Assembly (NCBI GenBank): GCA_934255515.1
Contig: CAKQON010000052.1
Span: forward strand, 1 to 12,658
Length of the DNA stretch: 12,658 nt
From: an uncultured Sutterella sp.
GTDB lineage: Bacteria > Pseudomonadota > Gammaproteobacteria > Burkholderiales > Burkholderiaceae_F
Direction of reading: 5' to 3'
Below are positions 1 through 6,541 of the stretch, piece after piece. The notes below the pieces were generated by a model. It was not told the DNA's origin, made no database searches, and saw only the letters and a list, made by a program, of their open reading frames with translations. The stretch's first letter is position 1, and the number at the start of each line of letters is the position of its first letter. The position numbers and the translations under genes are program-made.

Positions 1-88
1 TGACGCAGCGGCGGCGAAGCTCCAGCTGGGCTTCAGGAGTGGTCTTGCGACCGTCGAGAGTAGCGGTAGATTTAATTACGTAATTCAT
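1..88 (-). CDS. Probable transposase, N-terminal fragment (cut by window edge)
   Basis: An ATG at 88-86 opens a frame that runs off the left edge without a stop, giving 29 residues that begin MNYVIKSTATLDGRK and continue with a Pro-Glu-Ala-x-x-Glu-Leu-Arg-Arg-Arg stretch. That layout, a short basic lead-in followed by a helix rich in Glu, Leu and Arg, resembles the start of the helix-turn-helix domain of IS630-type and related transposases; this is recalled resemblance, not a proven match. The local DNA is AT-rich compared with the rest of the window, and a gene relic lies immediately upstream, both of which fit an insertion sequence. No convincing Shine-Dalgarno sequence is visible. It could instead be another small DNA-binding protein. 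Confidence 0.4.
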   Translation of the reverse strand, partial: MNYVIKSTATLDGRKTTPEAQLELRRRCV

Positions 89-129
89 TTATAAAGCATG
101 GCATAGCTAAAACCTTTTGTCAACTATAT

Positions 130-285
130 AGATGCCGTATTAATAAGATCAATGGGGCGTTCAAACCTTTCGAGATCGTGGCCTGGCTTCGGGATGAGAA
201 TGATGCCCTCAAGAAAAAAGAAAAGCTTGAAGCACTCAAGGTGAAGTTCTGCGAGGCGTTGGCTCTCCGAGCCCCGATCCCCTGA
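130..285 (+). pseudogene. Start-less 3' remnant of an unknown gene
   Basis: A plus-strand frame ending at TGA 283-285 looks coding. It reads INGAFKPFEIVAWLRDENDA, then a charged Lys/Glu/Leu-rich helix and a short tail ending in APIP. The frame is open back to about 76 but contains no ATG; the only internal alternative start is GTG 178, which has no ribosome-binding site. The composition changes to AT-rich DNA at about 130, close to the putative transposase gene. The simplest reading is the C-terminal end of a gene whose front was removed or displaced by an insertion. I do not recognise the protein family. It could also be a chance open frame. Confidence 0.35.
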
Positions 286-300
286 TCAACCATTCCCATC

Positions 301-337
301 AATAACAATTCGGGGAGCGCCGGATAAGCACGCCCCG
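301..337 (-). terminator. Rho-independent terminator after prmC
   Basis: Read on the minus strand, CGGGGCGTGC and GCGCTCCCCG form a ten-position stem (one C/T mismatch, one G-T wobble) around a seven-base loop. An AT-rich tail with several Ts follows. It lies 57 bases past the prmC stop and would end the prfA-prmC transcript. The tail is not a clean T-run, so efficiency is uncertain. Confidence 0.55.
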
Positions 338-394
338 ATCTGTATGGAACCCGAAGCGGATCCGTCAGGCGGAATCGACCGCTACTTATCCTCA

Positions 395-1228
395 TCAGTC
401 CGCCCGGCGTCCCATCGTCACGCGGTCGTTGCCGCCATAGTCCTTGCGCGTTCGCACGGCGGCAAAGCCGGCCTCTTCCAGCATCTGCCGCACGTCGTCG
501 CCCTGGTCGTAGCCGTGCTCAAGAAGAATCCAGCCGCCGGGCACGAGATGCGTCATGGCGCCCGCCACGATGGTGCGCAGGCACTCGAGCCCGTCGATGC
601 CGTCCGTGAGCGCGCCGATCGGTTCGCACTCGAGGTTTCTGAGGTGCTCGTCATCTGGCCGGATGTAGGGCGGGTTGCTGACGATGAGGTCATAGATGGC
701 GTCGGCCGCCACGGCATCCCACCAGAAGCCTTCTGCAAAGGTAATAGGGGCGTGGAGCGCCTCCGCATTCCCCTTTGCAATTTCAAGGGCATCCGTGGAG
801 GCGTCGGTCGCCGTTACGGCAGAGCCCGGGAGTTCCAGCGCCAGGGTGGCGGCAATGCAGCCGCTTCCGGTGCCGAGATCAATGATCTTGGGTTTGGGCG
901 CCGCAACAAGGAGCGCCTGCTCGATCAGGACTTCGGTGTCGGGACGGGGAATAAGCACCGCATCCGTCACATGGAAGTGGCGTCCGTAGAACTCCTGGCT
1001 TCCGGTGAGGTAGGGAATCGGGGTGCCGGCGGAGCGCATGGCAACGAGGAGGTCGAAGCGCATGATCTCCTCTTCGGAAATTTCCTCTTCGTCGTGCGCG
1101 ATCAGATTCTCGCGCGAGCGCCCCGTCACGAAGCCGAGCAGAATCATCGCTTCAAAGCGTCCGATCACCGGGCTCGCCTTGGCGAGCTGAGCCCGGATGG
1201 AAGGTCCGATCTGCGTTTCCTCTGCCAT
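395..1228 (-). CDS. prmC: Release factor glutamine N5-methyltransferase PrmC (HemK)
   Basis: The cytoplasmic enzyme transfers a methyl group from S-adenosylmethionine to the glutamine of the GGQ motif in release factors RF1 and RF2, which improves translation termination. The 277-residue length is normal. An N-terminal helical release-factor-binding domain occupies roughly residues 1-90 and contains the PYLTGSQEFYG signature (72-82) and IPRPDTE (93-99). The Rossmann methyltransferase domain has the SAM-binding DLGTGSG loop (117-123) and the catalytic NPPY motif (185-188) that holds the substrate glutamine. The ATG at 1228 is preceded by a strong GGAAGGAG ribosome-binding site six bases away. 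It starts 20 bases after the stop of prfA, which encodes its substrate, so the two are almost certainly co-transcribed. All key motifs are present. Confidence 0.97.
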   Translation of the reverse strand: MAEETQIGPSIRAQLAKASPVIGRFEAMILLGFVTGRSRENLIAHDEEEISEEEIMRFDLLVAMRSAGTPIPYLTGSQEFYGRHFHVTDAVLIPRPDTEVLIEQALLVAAPKPKIIDLGTGSGCIAATLALELPGSAVTATDASTDALEIAKGNAEALHAPITFAEGFWWDAVAADAIYDLIVSNPPYIRPDDEHLRNLECEPIGALTDGIDGLECLRTIVAGAMTHLVPGGWILLEHGYDQGDDVRQMLEEAGFAAVRTRKDYGGNDRVTMGRRAD

Positions 1229-1248
1229 TCTCTCGTCTCCTTCCCGTT

Positions 1249-2325
1249 TTAAGCGAGCTGAGCCAGGGCTTCCGCCTGGTGCTGCGTGGTGAGCGCCGTG
1301 ATGATTTCCTCAAGGTCGCCGTTCATGATGGCATCAAGCTTATAGAGCGTGAGGTTGATGCGGTGGTCGGTCACTCGCCCCTGCGGATAGTTGTAGGTGC
1401 GGATGCGCTCCGACCGGTCGCCTGATCCGATGAGGGATTTGCGTTCAGACGCCTCCTTCGCATGCTGCGCCTCGACCTGGGCCGCATAGATGCGGGAGGC
1501 GAGAATCTGCATGGCGCGCGCCTTATTCTGAATCTGGCTGCGTTCGTCCTGGCATTCGACCACGAGCCCCGTGGGAAGGTGCGTGATGCGCACGGCCGAG
1601 TCCGTCTTCTGAATGTGCTGTCCGCCCGCGCCCGACGCACGGAAGACGTCGATGCGAAGTTGCGACGGGTCTAGCTTCACTTCCTCAATTTCGTCGAGCT
1701 CAGGGAGAACCGCCACCGTGCAGGCCGAGGTGTGAATGCGGCCCTGCGTTTCCGTGACGGGAACGCGCTGCACGCGGTGTCCGCCCGACTCGAACTTGAG
1801 CTTCGAATAGGCGCCGCGGCCGATGATGCGGACGATTGCTTCCTTGTAGCCCCCGAGTTCGCTTTCGTTGCGGGAGACGATTTCGGTCTTCCACCCCTGG
1901 CTCTCCGCGTAGCGGAGATACATGCGGAGAATGTCGCCAGCAAAGAGCGCCGCCTCGTCGCCGCCCGTGCCCGCACGGACTTCAAGGAAGATGTTCCTTT
2001 CGTCGTTGGGGTCCTTCGGAATGAGCTCAAGCCGGAGCGCCTCCTCGAGACGTTCAAGCTCCGCCTTCGCTTTGGCAGTTTCTTCCTCAGCGAATTCGCG
2101 CATCTCGGGGTCTTCAGCGAGTTCTTCGGCCGTTTTGAGGTCCGCTTCCGCGCTTTCGTACTGGGCGAGCTTCACCGCGACCGGTTCGATTTCGGTGCGC
2201 TCGCGCGAAAGATCGCGGAACTTATTCATGTCGGCTGCGGTTTCCGGAGCCGCAAGCATGCGGTCGATTTCCTCGAGCCGCCGGGAGAGCGCGGAGAGTT
2301 TCGAGCGGACGGTGTCGTTAAGCAT
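1249..2325 (-). CDS. prfA: Peptide chain release factor 1
   Basis: RF1 reads UAA and UAG in the ribosomal A site and triggers release of the finished peptide. The 358-residue product, starting [10 protein letters not shown], matches the usual length of about 360. An N-terminal coiled-coil domain (about 1-105) is followed by the codon-recognition region with the PVT tripeptide (189-191), equivalent to the RF1-specific PxT motif. The peptide-release loop GAGGQ contains the GGQ triplet at 234-236, whose glutamine is methylated by PrmC, encoded next door. The frame stays open upstream to an ATG at 2424, but that start sits in the tail of the hemA terminator and adds 33 residues with no family resemblance, so I chose 2325. 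The ribosome-binding site there is weak. A TTGACA at 2366-2361 could be part of a prfA promoter, but no good -10 box accompanies it. Confidence 0.97.
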   Translation of the reverse strand: MLNDTVRSKLSALSRRLEEIDRMLAAPETAADMNKFRDLSRERTEIEPVAVKLAQYESAEADLKTAEELAEDPEMREFAEEETAKAKAELERLEEALRLELIPKDPNDERNIFLEVRAGTGGDEAALFAGDILRMYLRYAESQGWKTEIVSRNESELGGYKEAIVRIIGRGAYSKLKFESGGHRVQRVPVTETQGRIHTSACTVAVLPELDEIEEVKLDPSQLRIDVFRASGAGGQHIQKTDSAVRITHLPTGLVVECQDERSQIQNKARAMQILASRIYAAQVEAQHAKEASERKSLIGSGDRSERIRTYNYPQGRVTDHRINLTLYKLDAIMNGDLEEIITALTTQHQAEALAQLA

Positions 2326-2419
2326 GTCTTTGGTGCGAAAGGATTCAAAAAAGCTTATGTTGTCAAAGCGATGAGAAGGATAGCGGTTTCGGGAGGGGCG
2401 GGCTTGTCTTTCAGGAAGA

Positions 2420-2454
2420 TCCATAACAAAACGGGACCCGCAAGAGGTCCCGTT
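2420..2454 (-). terminator. Strong rho-independent terminator between hemA and prfA
   Basis: The minus strand carries a perfect nine-base-pair stem, AACGGGACC and GGTCCCGTT (2454-2446 and 2438-2430), around a seven-base loop, followed immediately by TTGTTATGGA. It begins 27 bases after the hemA stop. It should end most hemA transcripts and argues that prfA has its own promoter in the roughly 95 bases before its start. Confidence 0.8.
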
Positions 2455-2481
2455 CTGTTGAATGCTTCGGCGCTTTCTTCT

Positions 2482-3771
2482 TTACCGGTCGTGCCGGCGG
2501 TAGAAGCGGTCGAGCATGCGCTCCATCAGATCGCGGTCGTCGGAGGTGAGGCCTTCGCCGTTTCTCAGGAGAATCGTCGGGTCGTGGAGGAGCTTGTTGG
2601 TGAGGCCGTGGGCGAGCATTTCAAGCACTTCTTCGGGCTTGTCGCCGTGGTGGAGGTGGCGGAGCGCCCGGGAGAGCTCCTCGTCCCTCAGGTAGTTCGC
2701 GCGGTCGCGAAGCGACTGAATGGTGGGGACGGCGGAGCGGAGCTTCAGCCACTCAACAAAGTCCGCCACGCGCAGACCAATGATCGTTTCCGCCTGCGAG
2801 ATTGCGGCTTGACGGGACTGCTTCCCTTCGCTCACGACCTTGCCGAGGTCGTCGACCGTATAGACGTAGACGTCGTCGAGACGCTCAACCTCAGGCTCCA
2901 CGTCGCGCGGCACCGCGAGGTCGACGATGAACATCGGACGATGACGGCGCTCGGAAATCGCGCGCTCGATCATGCCGAGGCCGATGATGGGAAGCGCCGA
3001 GGCGGTGCAGGAAATTACGATGTCGTAGTTGCCAATCGTTTCGGGGAGCTCGGAGAGCGGAATCGCATCGGCATGCACCGTGCGCGCCAGTGTCAGGCCG
3101 CGTTCGACCGTGCGGTTCGCGATCGTGATCGATTTCGGGTTCTGTGCGGCGAAGTGCGCCGCGCAGAGCTCAATCATTTCGCCCGCGCCCACGAAGAGGA
3201 TCCGTTCCTTCGAGAGGTTCCCGAAAAGACGCAGCGCAAGGCGGACGGCGGCAGCCGCCAGGCTCACGGAGTTGGCGCCGATGGCGGTCGCCGTGCGGAC
3301 TTCCTTCGCCACCGTGAAGGTGGTCTGGAAGAGGTGATTCAACATCACGCCGAGGCCGTGGCATTCGCGCGCAATCTTCTCGGCCTTCTTCATCTGTCCG
3401 ACGATCTGCGTTTCGCCCAGGACCATCGAGTCGAGGCCCGAGGCCACGCGGAACGTATGGTGCGCGGCTTCCTCCTGCTCGAAGGTGTAGATGTGGGGCT
3501 CGAGCTCGGAGCGCTGCACGCCCTTCTTGTTGGCGATGAAGGAAAGAATGCTCTCCTTCGCGGCGCCCGTATCCTTGCAGGCGACGTAAAGTTCCGTGCG
3601 GTTGCAGGTGGAAAGCACAGCGGCTTCATGAATGCCGCCCTGGGGCGTGCCGCTGAAGCGCTCGAGCATATGCGCGATCGTCTCGGCAATTTCATCCGGT
3701 CCGAAGGCGACGCGTTCGCGGACGGAAAGCGGAGCGGTCGTATGGTTGAGGCCTAAAGCGAGAAGCTGCAT
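2482..3771 (-). CDS. hemA: Glutamyl-tRNA reductase
   Basis: HemA reduces glutamyl-tRNA(Glu) to glutamate-1-semialdehyde using NADPH, the first committed step of the C5 pathway to heme and other tetrapyrroles. The 429-residue product begins MQLLALGLNHTTAPLSVRER, the standard N-terminus of the family, so the start at 3771 is secure although the same frame is open for a further 262 codons upstream. The catalytic cysteine is C56 in LSTCNRTE. The substrate-binding HHTFRVASGLDSMVLGE region follows at 104-120. The NADPH-binding loop VGAGEM lies near 194-199 in the Rossmann domain, and the C-terminal helical dimerisation domain covers about 320-429. The neighbours prfA and prmC reproduce the hemA-prfA-prmC order known from enterobacteria, but a terminator follows hemA here. 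The ribosome-binding site is weak. Confidence 0.97.
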   Translation of the reverse strand: MQLLALGLNHTTAPLSVRERVAFGPDEIAETIAHMLERFSGTPQGGIHEAAVLSTCNRTELYVACKDTGAAKESILSFIANKKGVQRSELEPHIYTFEQEEAAHHTFRVASGLDSMVLGETQIVGQMKKAEKIARECHGLGVMLNHLFQTTFTVAKEVRTATAIGANSVSLAAAAVRLALRLFGNLSKERILFVGAGEMIELCAAHFAAQNPKSITIANRTVERGLTLARTVHADAIPLSELPETIGNYDIVISCTASALPIIGLGMIERAISERRHRPMFIVDLAVPRDVEPEVERLDDVYVYTVDDLGKVVSEGKQSRQAAISQAETIIGLRVADFVEWLKLRSAVPTIQSLRDRANYLRDEELSRALRHLHHGDKPEEVLEMLAHGLTNKLLHDPTILLRNGEGLTSDDRDLMERMLDRFYRRHDR

Positions 3772-3861
3772 TTCGAGGTGCTGCCGCAGTGAGCATTCCG
3801 GACGACGGGGCCGGCCGGAGCCTGAAACGGCGAAAAGGTTATTCTTTGAAGAAGTCTGCGC

Positions 3862-3890
3862 ATTATAGGTTGCTAAATGTTTCGCAAGCC
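3862..3890 (-). promoter_or_regulatory. Candidate hemA promoter
   Basis: The minus strand has a perfect -10 box TATAAT at 3867-3862. Seventeen bases upstream is GGCTTG (3890-3885), a poor -35; TTGCGA is a better match but only 14 bases away. Transcription would start near 3855, giving an 85-base leader before hemA. The weak -35 leaves room for an activator. The -35 area overlaps the inverted repeat annotated at 3886-3923. Confidence 0.45.
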
Positions 3891-3923
3891 TTAAGGTGCA
3901 GAGCTGATTGATCTCTAAGGCTT
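3886..3923 (+). promoter_or_regulatory. Hairpin holding the ribosome-binding site of the next gene
   Basis: AAGCCTTA (3886-3893) and TAAGGCTT (3916-3923) are perfect eight-base inverted repeats with a 22-base loop, followed by TTTG. The second arm contains the AAGG (3917-3920) that is the ribosome-binding site for the ATG at 3928. In plus-strand RNA the structure could hide that site or, with its short U-tract, act as a weak terminator. As DNA, the same repeat overlaps the -35 area of the divergent hemA promoter and could be a protein-binding site. Its function is inferred. Confidence 0.4.
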
Positions 3924-3927
3924 TTTG

Positions 3928-4479
3928 ATGGTGAAAACAGATTTTTGCGGAATGGATGCCGAATCGGGGCGGGAAGACGTGCGGGATTCGTCCGATGCGC
4001 TTCTTGAGACTGCCCGGGAAATGCGCGCGCTCGTGAGAAAGCGTGGCGCGCTCTCTGCCGCTGCCGCCGTGCTTCCTGTGCCGGGGATCGACATCGCGGT
4101 GGATGCGGCAACTTTTGCCGACATGCTGATGAGAATCAACCGGGCTTTCCAGTTGTCGCCCGAGCAGATTGAGATGCTCCATACCGACGAGCGGCTCGCG
4201 GTGCTCACGGCCCTCTCGCAGGTGAGCGCCGTTTTTGCCGGCCGCTACGTGACGAGTGCGGCGGTCCTCACGGTTGTGAAGCAGGTGGGATCGCGCTGGA
4301 TGACGGGAAAGGCTGCAAAATGGGTGCCCATTGCCGGTCAGGGCGCGGCGGCTGCGCTTTCCTACTGGACGGTCGTGAAGCTTGGCGACGCGCACATTGC
4401 CGAGTGCCTGCGCGTGAGAGACCGCGTCCGGGCGCTCCTTGCGGCGCCCAAAACTACCAATACCGCTCCGGGCGCCTGA
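3928..4479 (+). CDS. Conserved protein of unknown function, DUF697/EcsC-like
   Basis: This 183-residue protein has a charged N-terminus (about 1-35), then an alanine-rich hydrophobic stretch leading into [20 protein letters not shown] (about 48-67), followed by [17 protein letters not shown] second hydrophobic region with [14 protein letters not shown] lies near residues 136-150, and a basic amphipathic helix ends the protein. The 'PxPGxDxxxD ... INxxFxLxxEQ' arrangement recalls small conserved proteins related to DUF697/EcsC-type domains, often membrane-associated; this is recall, not a search. There is no signal peptide. The ATG at 3928 follows AAGG by seven bases; a TTG directly before it is a less likely start. 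It is divergent from hemA and ends 29 bases before queC. No function can be assigned with confidence. Confidence 0.8.
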   Translation: MVKTDFCGMDAESGREDVRDSSDALLETAREMRALVRKRGALSAAAAVLPVPGIDIAVDAATFADMLMRINRAFQLSPEQIEMLHTDERLAVLTALSQVSAVFAGRYVTSAAVLTVVKQVGSRWMTGKAAKWVPIAGQGAAAALSYWTVVKLGDAHIAECLRVRDRVRALLAAPKTTNTAPGA

Positions 4480-4495
4480 CCCTTTGTTTTTTTTT
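4443..4495 (+). terminator. Possible leaky terminator before queC
   Basis: GGCGCCC (4443-4449) and GGGCGCC (4470-4476) can form a perfect seven-base stem around a 20-base loop, with a T-rich stretch beginning six bases later that includes nine consecutive Ts (4487-4495). The stem lies inside the end of the upstream gene. The loop is long and the gap before the T-run is larger than usual, so termination is likely partial if it happens at all. Confidence 0.25.
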
Positions 4496-4508
4496 GGATG
4501 GATTTCCC

Positions 4509-5246
4509 ATGACAGAATTTTTCGACATCGCTTCCGCCGGTCGCGGCATGGCCGCACTGGTTCTCTTTTCGGGCGGACAGGATTCCACGACGTGCCTCGG
4601 CTGGGCGCTTGAGCGCTTCGGGCGTGTTGAAACCGTGGGCGTCGACTACGGACAGCGCCATCAGGCGGAGCTCGTCTGCCGCGGCAGGGTGCTTGAAAAG
4701 ATGCGGGCGATGAAGCCCCTCTGGGCCGAAAGACTCGGGGAAGACCATATGCTGAGCCTTCCCGTTCTCGGCGAAGTCGCCGACTGCGCGCTCACGGATG
4801 ATCGCCGGATCGCCTTTGAGTCGTCTGGGCTCCCCAATACCTTTGTGCCGGGGAGAAACCTCCTCTTCTTCACGCTCGCCGCGGCCATTGCCTACCGTCG
4901 GGGCGCGCGGGTGCTCGTGGGCGGCATGTGCGAAACGGACTATTCGGGGTACCCGGACTGCCGCGACAATACGCTGAAGTCCCTTCAGGTCACACTCTCA
5001 CTGGGGCTCGACGCTCCGATCATCGTTGAGACCCCCTTGATGCGCCTTACCAAGGCGGAAACCTGGGAACTTGCCGAGCGGACGGGCGGAGACGAATTCG
5101 TGAAGCTCGTGAGGGATGAAACCCACACCTGCTACATGGGGGACCATGAGCACTATCACGCATGGGGCTGGGGATGCGGCAAGTGCCCAGCCTGCCGACT
5201 GCGCACAAAGGGCTGGGAAGAGTGGTCGGGGCACAACCGCTTCTGA
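4509..5246 (+). CDS. queC: 7-cyano-7-deazaguanine synthase QueC
   Basis: QueC converts 7-carboxy-7-deazaguanine to preQ0 with ATP and ammonia, on the route to queuosine in the wobble position of GUN-anticodon tRNAs. The 245-residue protein has the ATP-binding PP-loop SGGQDSTT (21-28), the DYGQRHxxEL motif (46-55), and a C-terminal zinc site of four cysteines (C208, C223, C226, C229). The '[18 protein letters not shown]' type of insert between the first and second cysteine is also known to me from other proteobacterial QueC proteins. The start at 4509 has GGATGGA a few bases upstream; an internal ATG at 4548 would give the shorter classical N-terminus but lacks a ribosome-binding site. Other queuosine genes are not in the window. 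Confidence 0.95.
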   Translation: MTEFFDIASAGRGMAALVLFSGGQDSTTCLGWALERFGRVETVGVDYGQRHQAELVCRGRVLEKMRAMKPLWAERLGEDHMLSLPVLGEVADCALTDDRRIAFESSGLPNTFVPGRNLLFFTLAAAIAYRRGARVLVGGMCETDYSGYPDCRDNTLKSLQVTLSLGLDAPIIVETPLMRLTKAETWELAERTGGDEFVKLVRDETHTCYMGDHEHYHAWGWGCGKCPACRLRTKGWEEWSGHNRF

Positions 5247-5253
5247 CGCATAC

Positions 5254-5288
5254 GAAAAAGCCCGCAGAACCATTCGGCGCTACGGGCT
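5254..5288 (-). terminator. Terminator of the tRNA-Phe transcript
   Basis: On the minus strand AGCCCGTAG pairs with CTGCGGGCT (nine pairs including one wobble) around a 12-base loop, followed by TTTTTC. It begins 11 bases after the CCA of the second tRNA in transcription order and ends eight bases short of the queC stop on the other strand. The plus-strand reading lacks a T-run, so it mainly serves the tRNA genes. Confidence 0.75.
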
Positions 5289-5299
5289 TCCTGTATTTC

Positions 5300-5375
5300 T
5301 GGTGGCTAGGGACGGAATCGAACCGCCGACACGCGGATTTTCAATCCGCTGCTCTACCAACTGAGCTACCTAGCC
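5300..5375 (-). tRNA. tRNA-Phe (GAA), second copy in the transcript
   Basis: The minus strand folds as a complete 76-base tRNA. The acceptor GGCTAGG pairs with CCTAGCC, the D-arm contains AGCTCAGTTGGTAGAGC, the anticodon loop reads TTGAAAA with anticodon GAA, and the T-loop contains GTTCGATTC. The discriminator is A and the 3' CCA is encoded. It is identical base for base to the copy at 5446-5521 and lies downstream of it. Confidence 0.96.
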
Positions 5376-5445
5376 ACGCGCAACATTTTTTCTTCGGTTT
5401 GTCTTTCGCCGGAGCCCCATCAGTCTTTCACGAAGGAAAGATGAA

Positions 5446-5521
5446 TGGTGGCTAGGGACGGAATCGAACCGCCGACACGCGGATTTTCAATCCGCTGCTC
5501 TACCAACTGAGCTACCTAGCC
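5446..5521 (-). tRNA. tRNA-Phe (GAA), first copy in the transcript
   Basis: This is the same 76-base sequence as the other copy, with encoded CCA and GAA anticodon. A 70-base spacer (5376-5445) separates them. It lies 21 bases after the -10 box of a good promoter, so the two tRNAs are probably one transcript processed by RNase P and 3' nucleases. Phe tRNA with GAA does not receive queuosine, so the nearby queC is not functionally tied to it. Confidence 0.96.
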
Positions 5522-5542
5522 GCAAAAAATGTCAAGAGTGCA

Positions 5543-5571
5543 ATTATATTAATGGCGGCAGGAATATGCAA
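5543..5571 (-). promoter_or_regulatory. Promoter of the tRNA-Phe pair
   Basis: The minus strand has TTGCAT (5571-5566), a 17-base spacer and a perfect TATAAT (5548-5543). Transcription would start near 5536, about 15 bases before the mature tRNA end, as is usual for stable-RNA genes. A TTGACA at 5535-5530 lies between and has no matching -10. Confidence 0.7.
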
Positions 5572-5734
5572 GACGGCGTGAGCGGCGGCGGAGAGTGAGG
5601 CAGAAAAATACCGCAAATGCGTGAGGGTCGAAGTCATGGATTCCTGCGCGCTTTCAGATTCAGTCAAGGAGAGATTGGCGATAATCCTTCGAAAATCTTT
5701 GACCTTATTCCCGAGTGGAGCGCCCCTCTTCGTC

Positions 5735-6448
5735 ATGACTGCGTCATTCAAGCAATTTGCCGCTGCGGCCCTTGCCGCCCTCACGCTTCTTTCCGGTGCC
5801 GCCCAGGCCGATGAGCAGTCGGTGCGCGACCAGCTCATGAAGAATACGGGGCTCAAGGCCGACAGCGTCCGCCCGACACCGATTCCCGGCCTCTGGGAAG
5901 TCTTCATTCAGGACAGGCTCTTTTATGTCGACGACAAGGTGGACTACGTTTTCTCGGGCTCCATCATCGACACCAAGACGCAGACCAATCAGACGCAGGA
6001 ACGTCTGCGCGAATGGGCGCGCGAAAGCTGGAACAAGTGGCCGCGCGAGGATGCCGTGAAGCAGGTCTTCGGCGACGGCTCTCGCGAGGTGATCGTCTTC
6101 TCGGACGCCAACTGCACCTACTGCCGCTCGATGGAGCGGGTTTTTGAAGAGGTCGGGAACCTGACGGTCTACACCTTTATTACGCCGATGATCCGGGGAG
6201 AACAGAATAACCGCGAGATCGTCTGCAGCAAGAATCCGTCGAAGGCCTGGGCCGACTGGATGCGAAAGGGCATTGCGCCCGAGAGCGCGAGCCCCGACTG
6301 CGACGCTTCCGTGATGCGCCGCAACCTGTCGCTTGCCGGCCGCTACAACGTGACGGGCGCGCCCACGTTCTTCTTTCCGACAGGCGACCGCATGACGGGC
6401 GCCGTCCCCGCTTCGCAGTTTGAAAGAATCCTCGCCGAGCAGAAGTAA
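5735..6448 (+). CDS. dsbC: Thiol:disulfide interchange protein DsbC (disulfide isomerase)
   Basis: DsbC reshuffles wrongly formed disulfides in periplasmic proteins and is kept reduced by DsbD. The 237-residue product has a signal peptide with predicted cleavage after AQA (about residue 25), an N-terminal dimerisation region (about 26-90), and a C-terminal thioredoxin fold with the active site FSDANCTYC (C127 and C130). A second cysteine pair (C164, C189) matches the structural disulfide of E. coli DsbC. The active site is CTYC instead of the common CGYC, and the cis-proline motif is TGAP (P210) instead of SGTP, variation that may tune redox potential. The frame is open back to 5621, but the ATG at 5735 begins the signal peptide. 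The ribosome-binding site is weak. Convergent with mltA. Confidence 0.9.
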   Translation: MTASFKQFAAAALAALTLLSGAAQADEQSVRDQLMKNTGLKADSVRPTPIPGLWEVFIQDRLFYVDDKVDYVFSGSIIDTKTQTNQTQERLREWARESWNKWPREDAVKQVFGDGSREVIVFSDANCTYCRSMERVFEEVGNLTVYTFITPMIRGEQNNREIVCSKNPSKAWADWMRKGIAPESASPDCDASVMRRNLSLAGRYNVTGAPTFFFPTGDRMTGAVPASQFERILAEQK

Positions 6449-6489
6449 GCGTCCTGCCCTGACTGCTCCACCGAGAGAAAAGCGAAAAG

Positions 6490-6520
6490 GAAAGGCATCC
6501 GGATTCCCAGGATGCCTTTC
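6490..6520. terminator. Bidirectional terminator between dsbC and mltA
   Basis: A perfect 11-base-pair stem, GAAAGGCATCC and GGATGCCTTTC, encloses a nine-base loop. T-rich tails are present in both directions: CGTCTTATTT on the plus strand and CTTTTCGCTTTT on the minus strand. It lies between the convergent stops at 6448 and 6542 and should end both transcripts. Confidence 0.85.
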
Positions 6521-6541
6521 GTCTTATTTGCTGCCAGGGCT

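Noticed and set aside
344..1252. A 302-codon plus-strand frame opposite prmC
   Set aside because: It is antisense to prmC, whose catalytic motifs are all intact; there is no recognisable domain in the shadow.
2326..2424. A 33-residue longer start for prfA
   Set aside because: The ATG at 2424 lies in the tail of the hemA terminator, and the extra residues do not fit RF1, whose normal length is reached from 2325.
1732..3756. A 674-codon open frame on the plus strand across prfA and hemA
   Set aside because: It is antisense to two well-supported genes and spans their terminator. Its composition (many Arg, His, Ala and Val) is typical of a reverse-strand shadow in GC-rich coding DNA.
4480..4508. 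A preQ1 riboswitch in front of queC
   Set aside because: The gap is only 29 bases and contains no pseudoknot-forming hairpin with an A-rich tail.
3772..4557. A 262-codon upstream extension of hemA
   Set aside because: The standard HemA N-terminus begins at 3771. The extension runs through the hemA promoter and antisense to a better-supported gene.
5116..5455. Small plus-strand frames running through the tRNA genes
   Set aside because: They are made of antisense tRNA sequence and the end of queC, with no ribosome-binding site.
5300..5521. The tandem 76-base repeat as a CRISPR or attachment-site duplication
   Set aside because: The repeat is exactly a complete tRNA gene including CCA, there are only two units, and no integrase is nearby.
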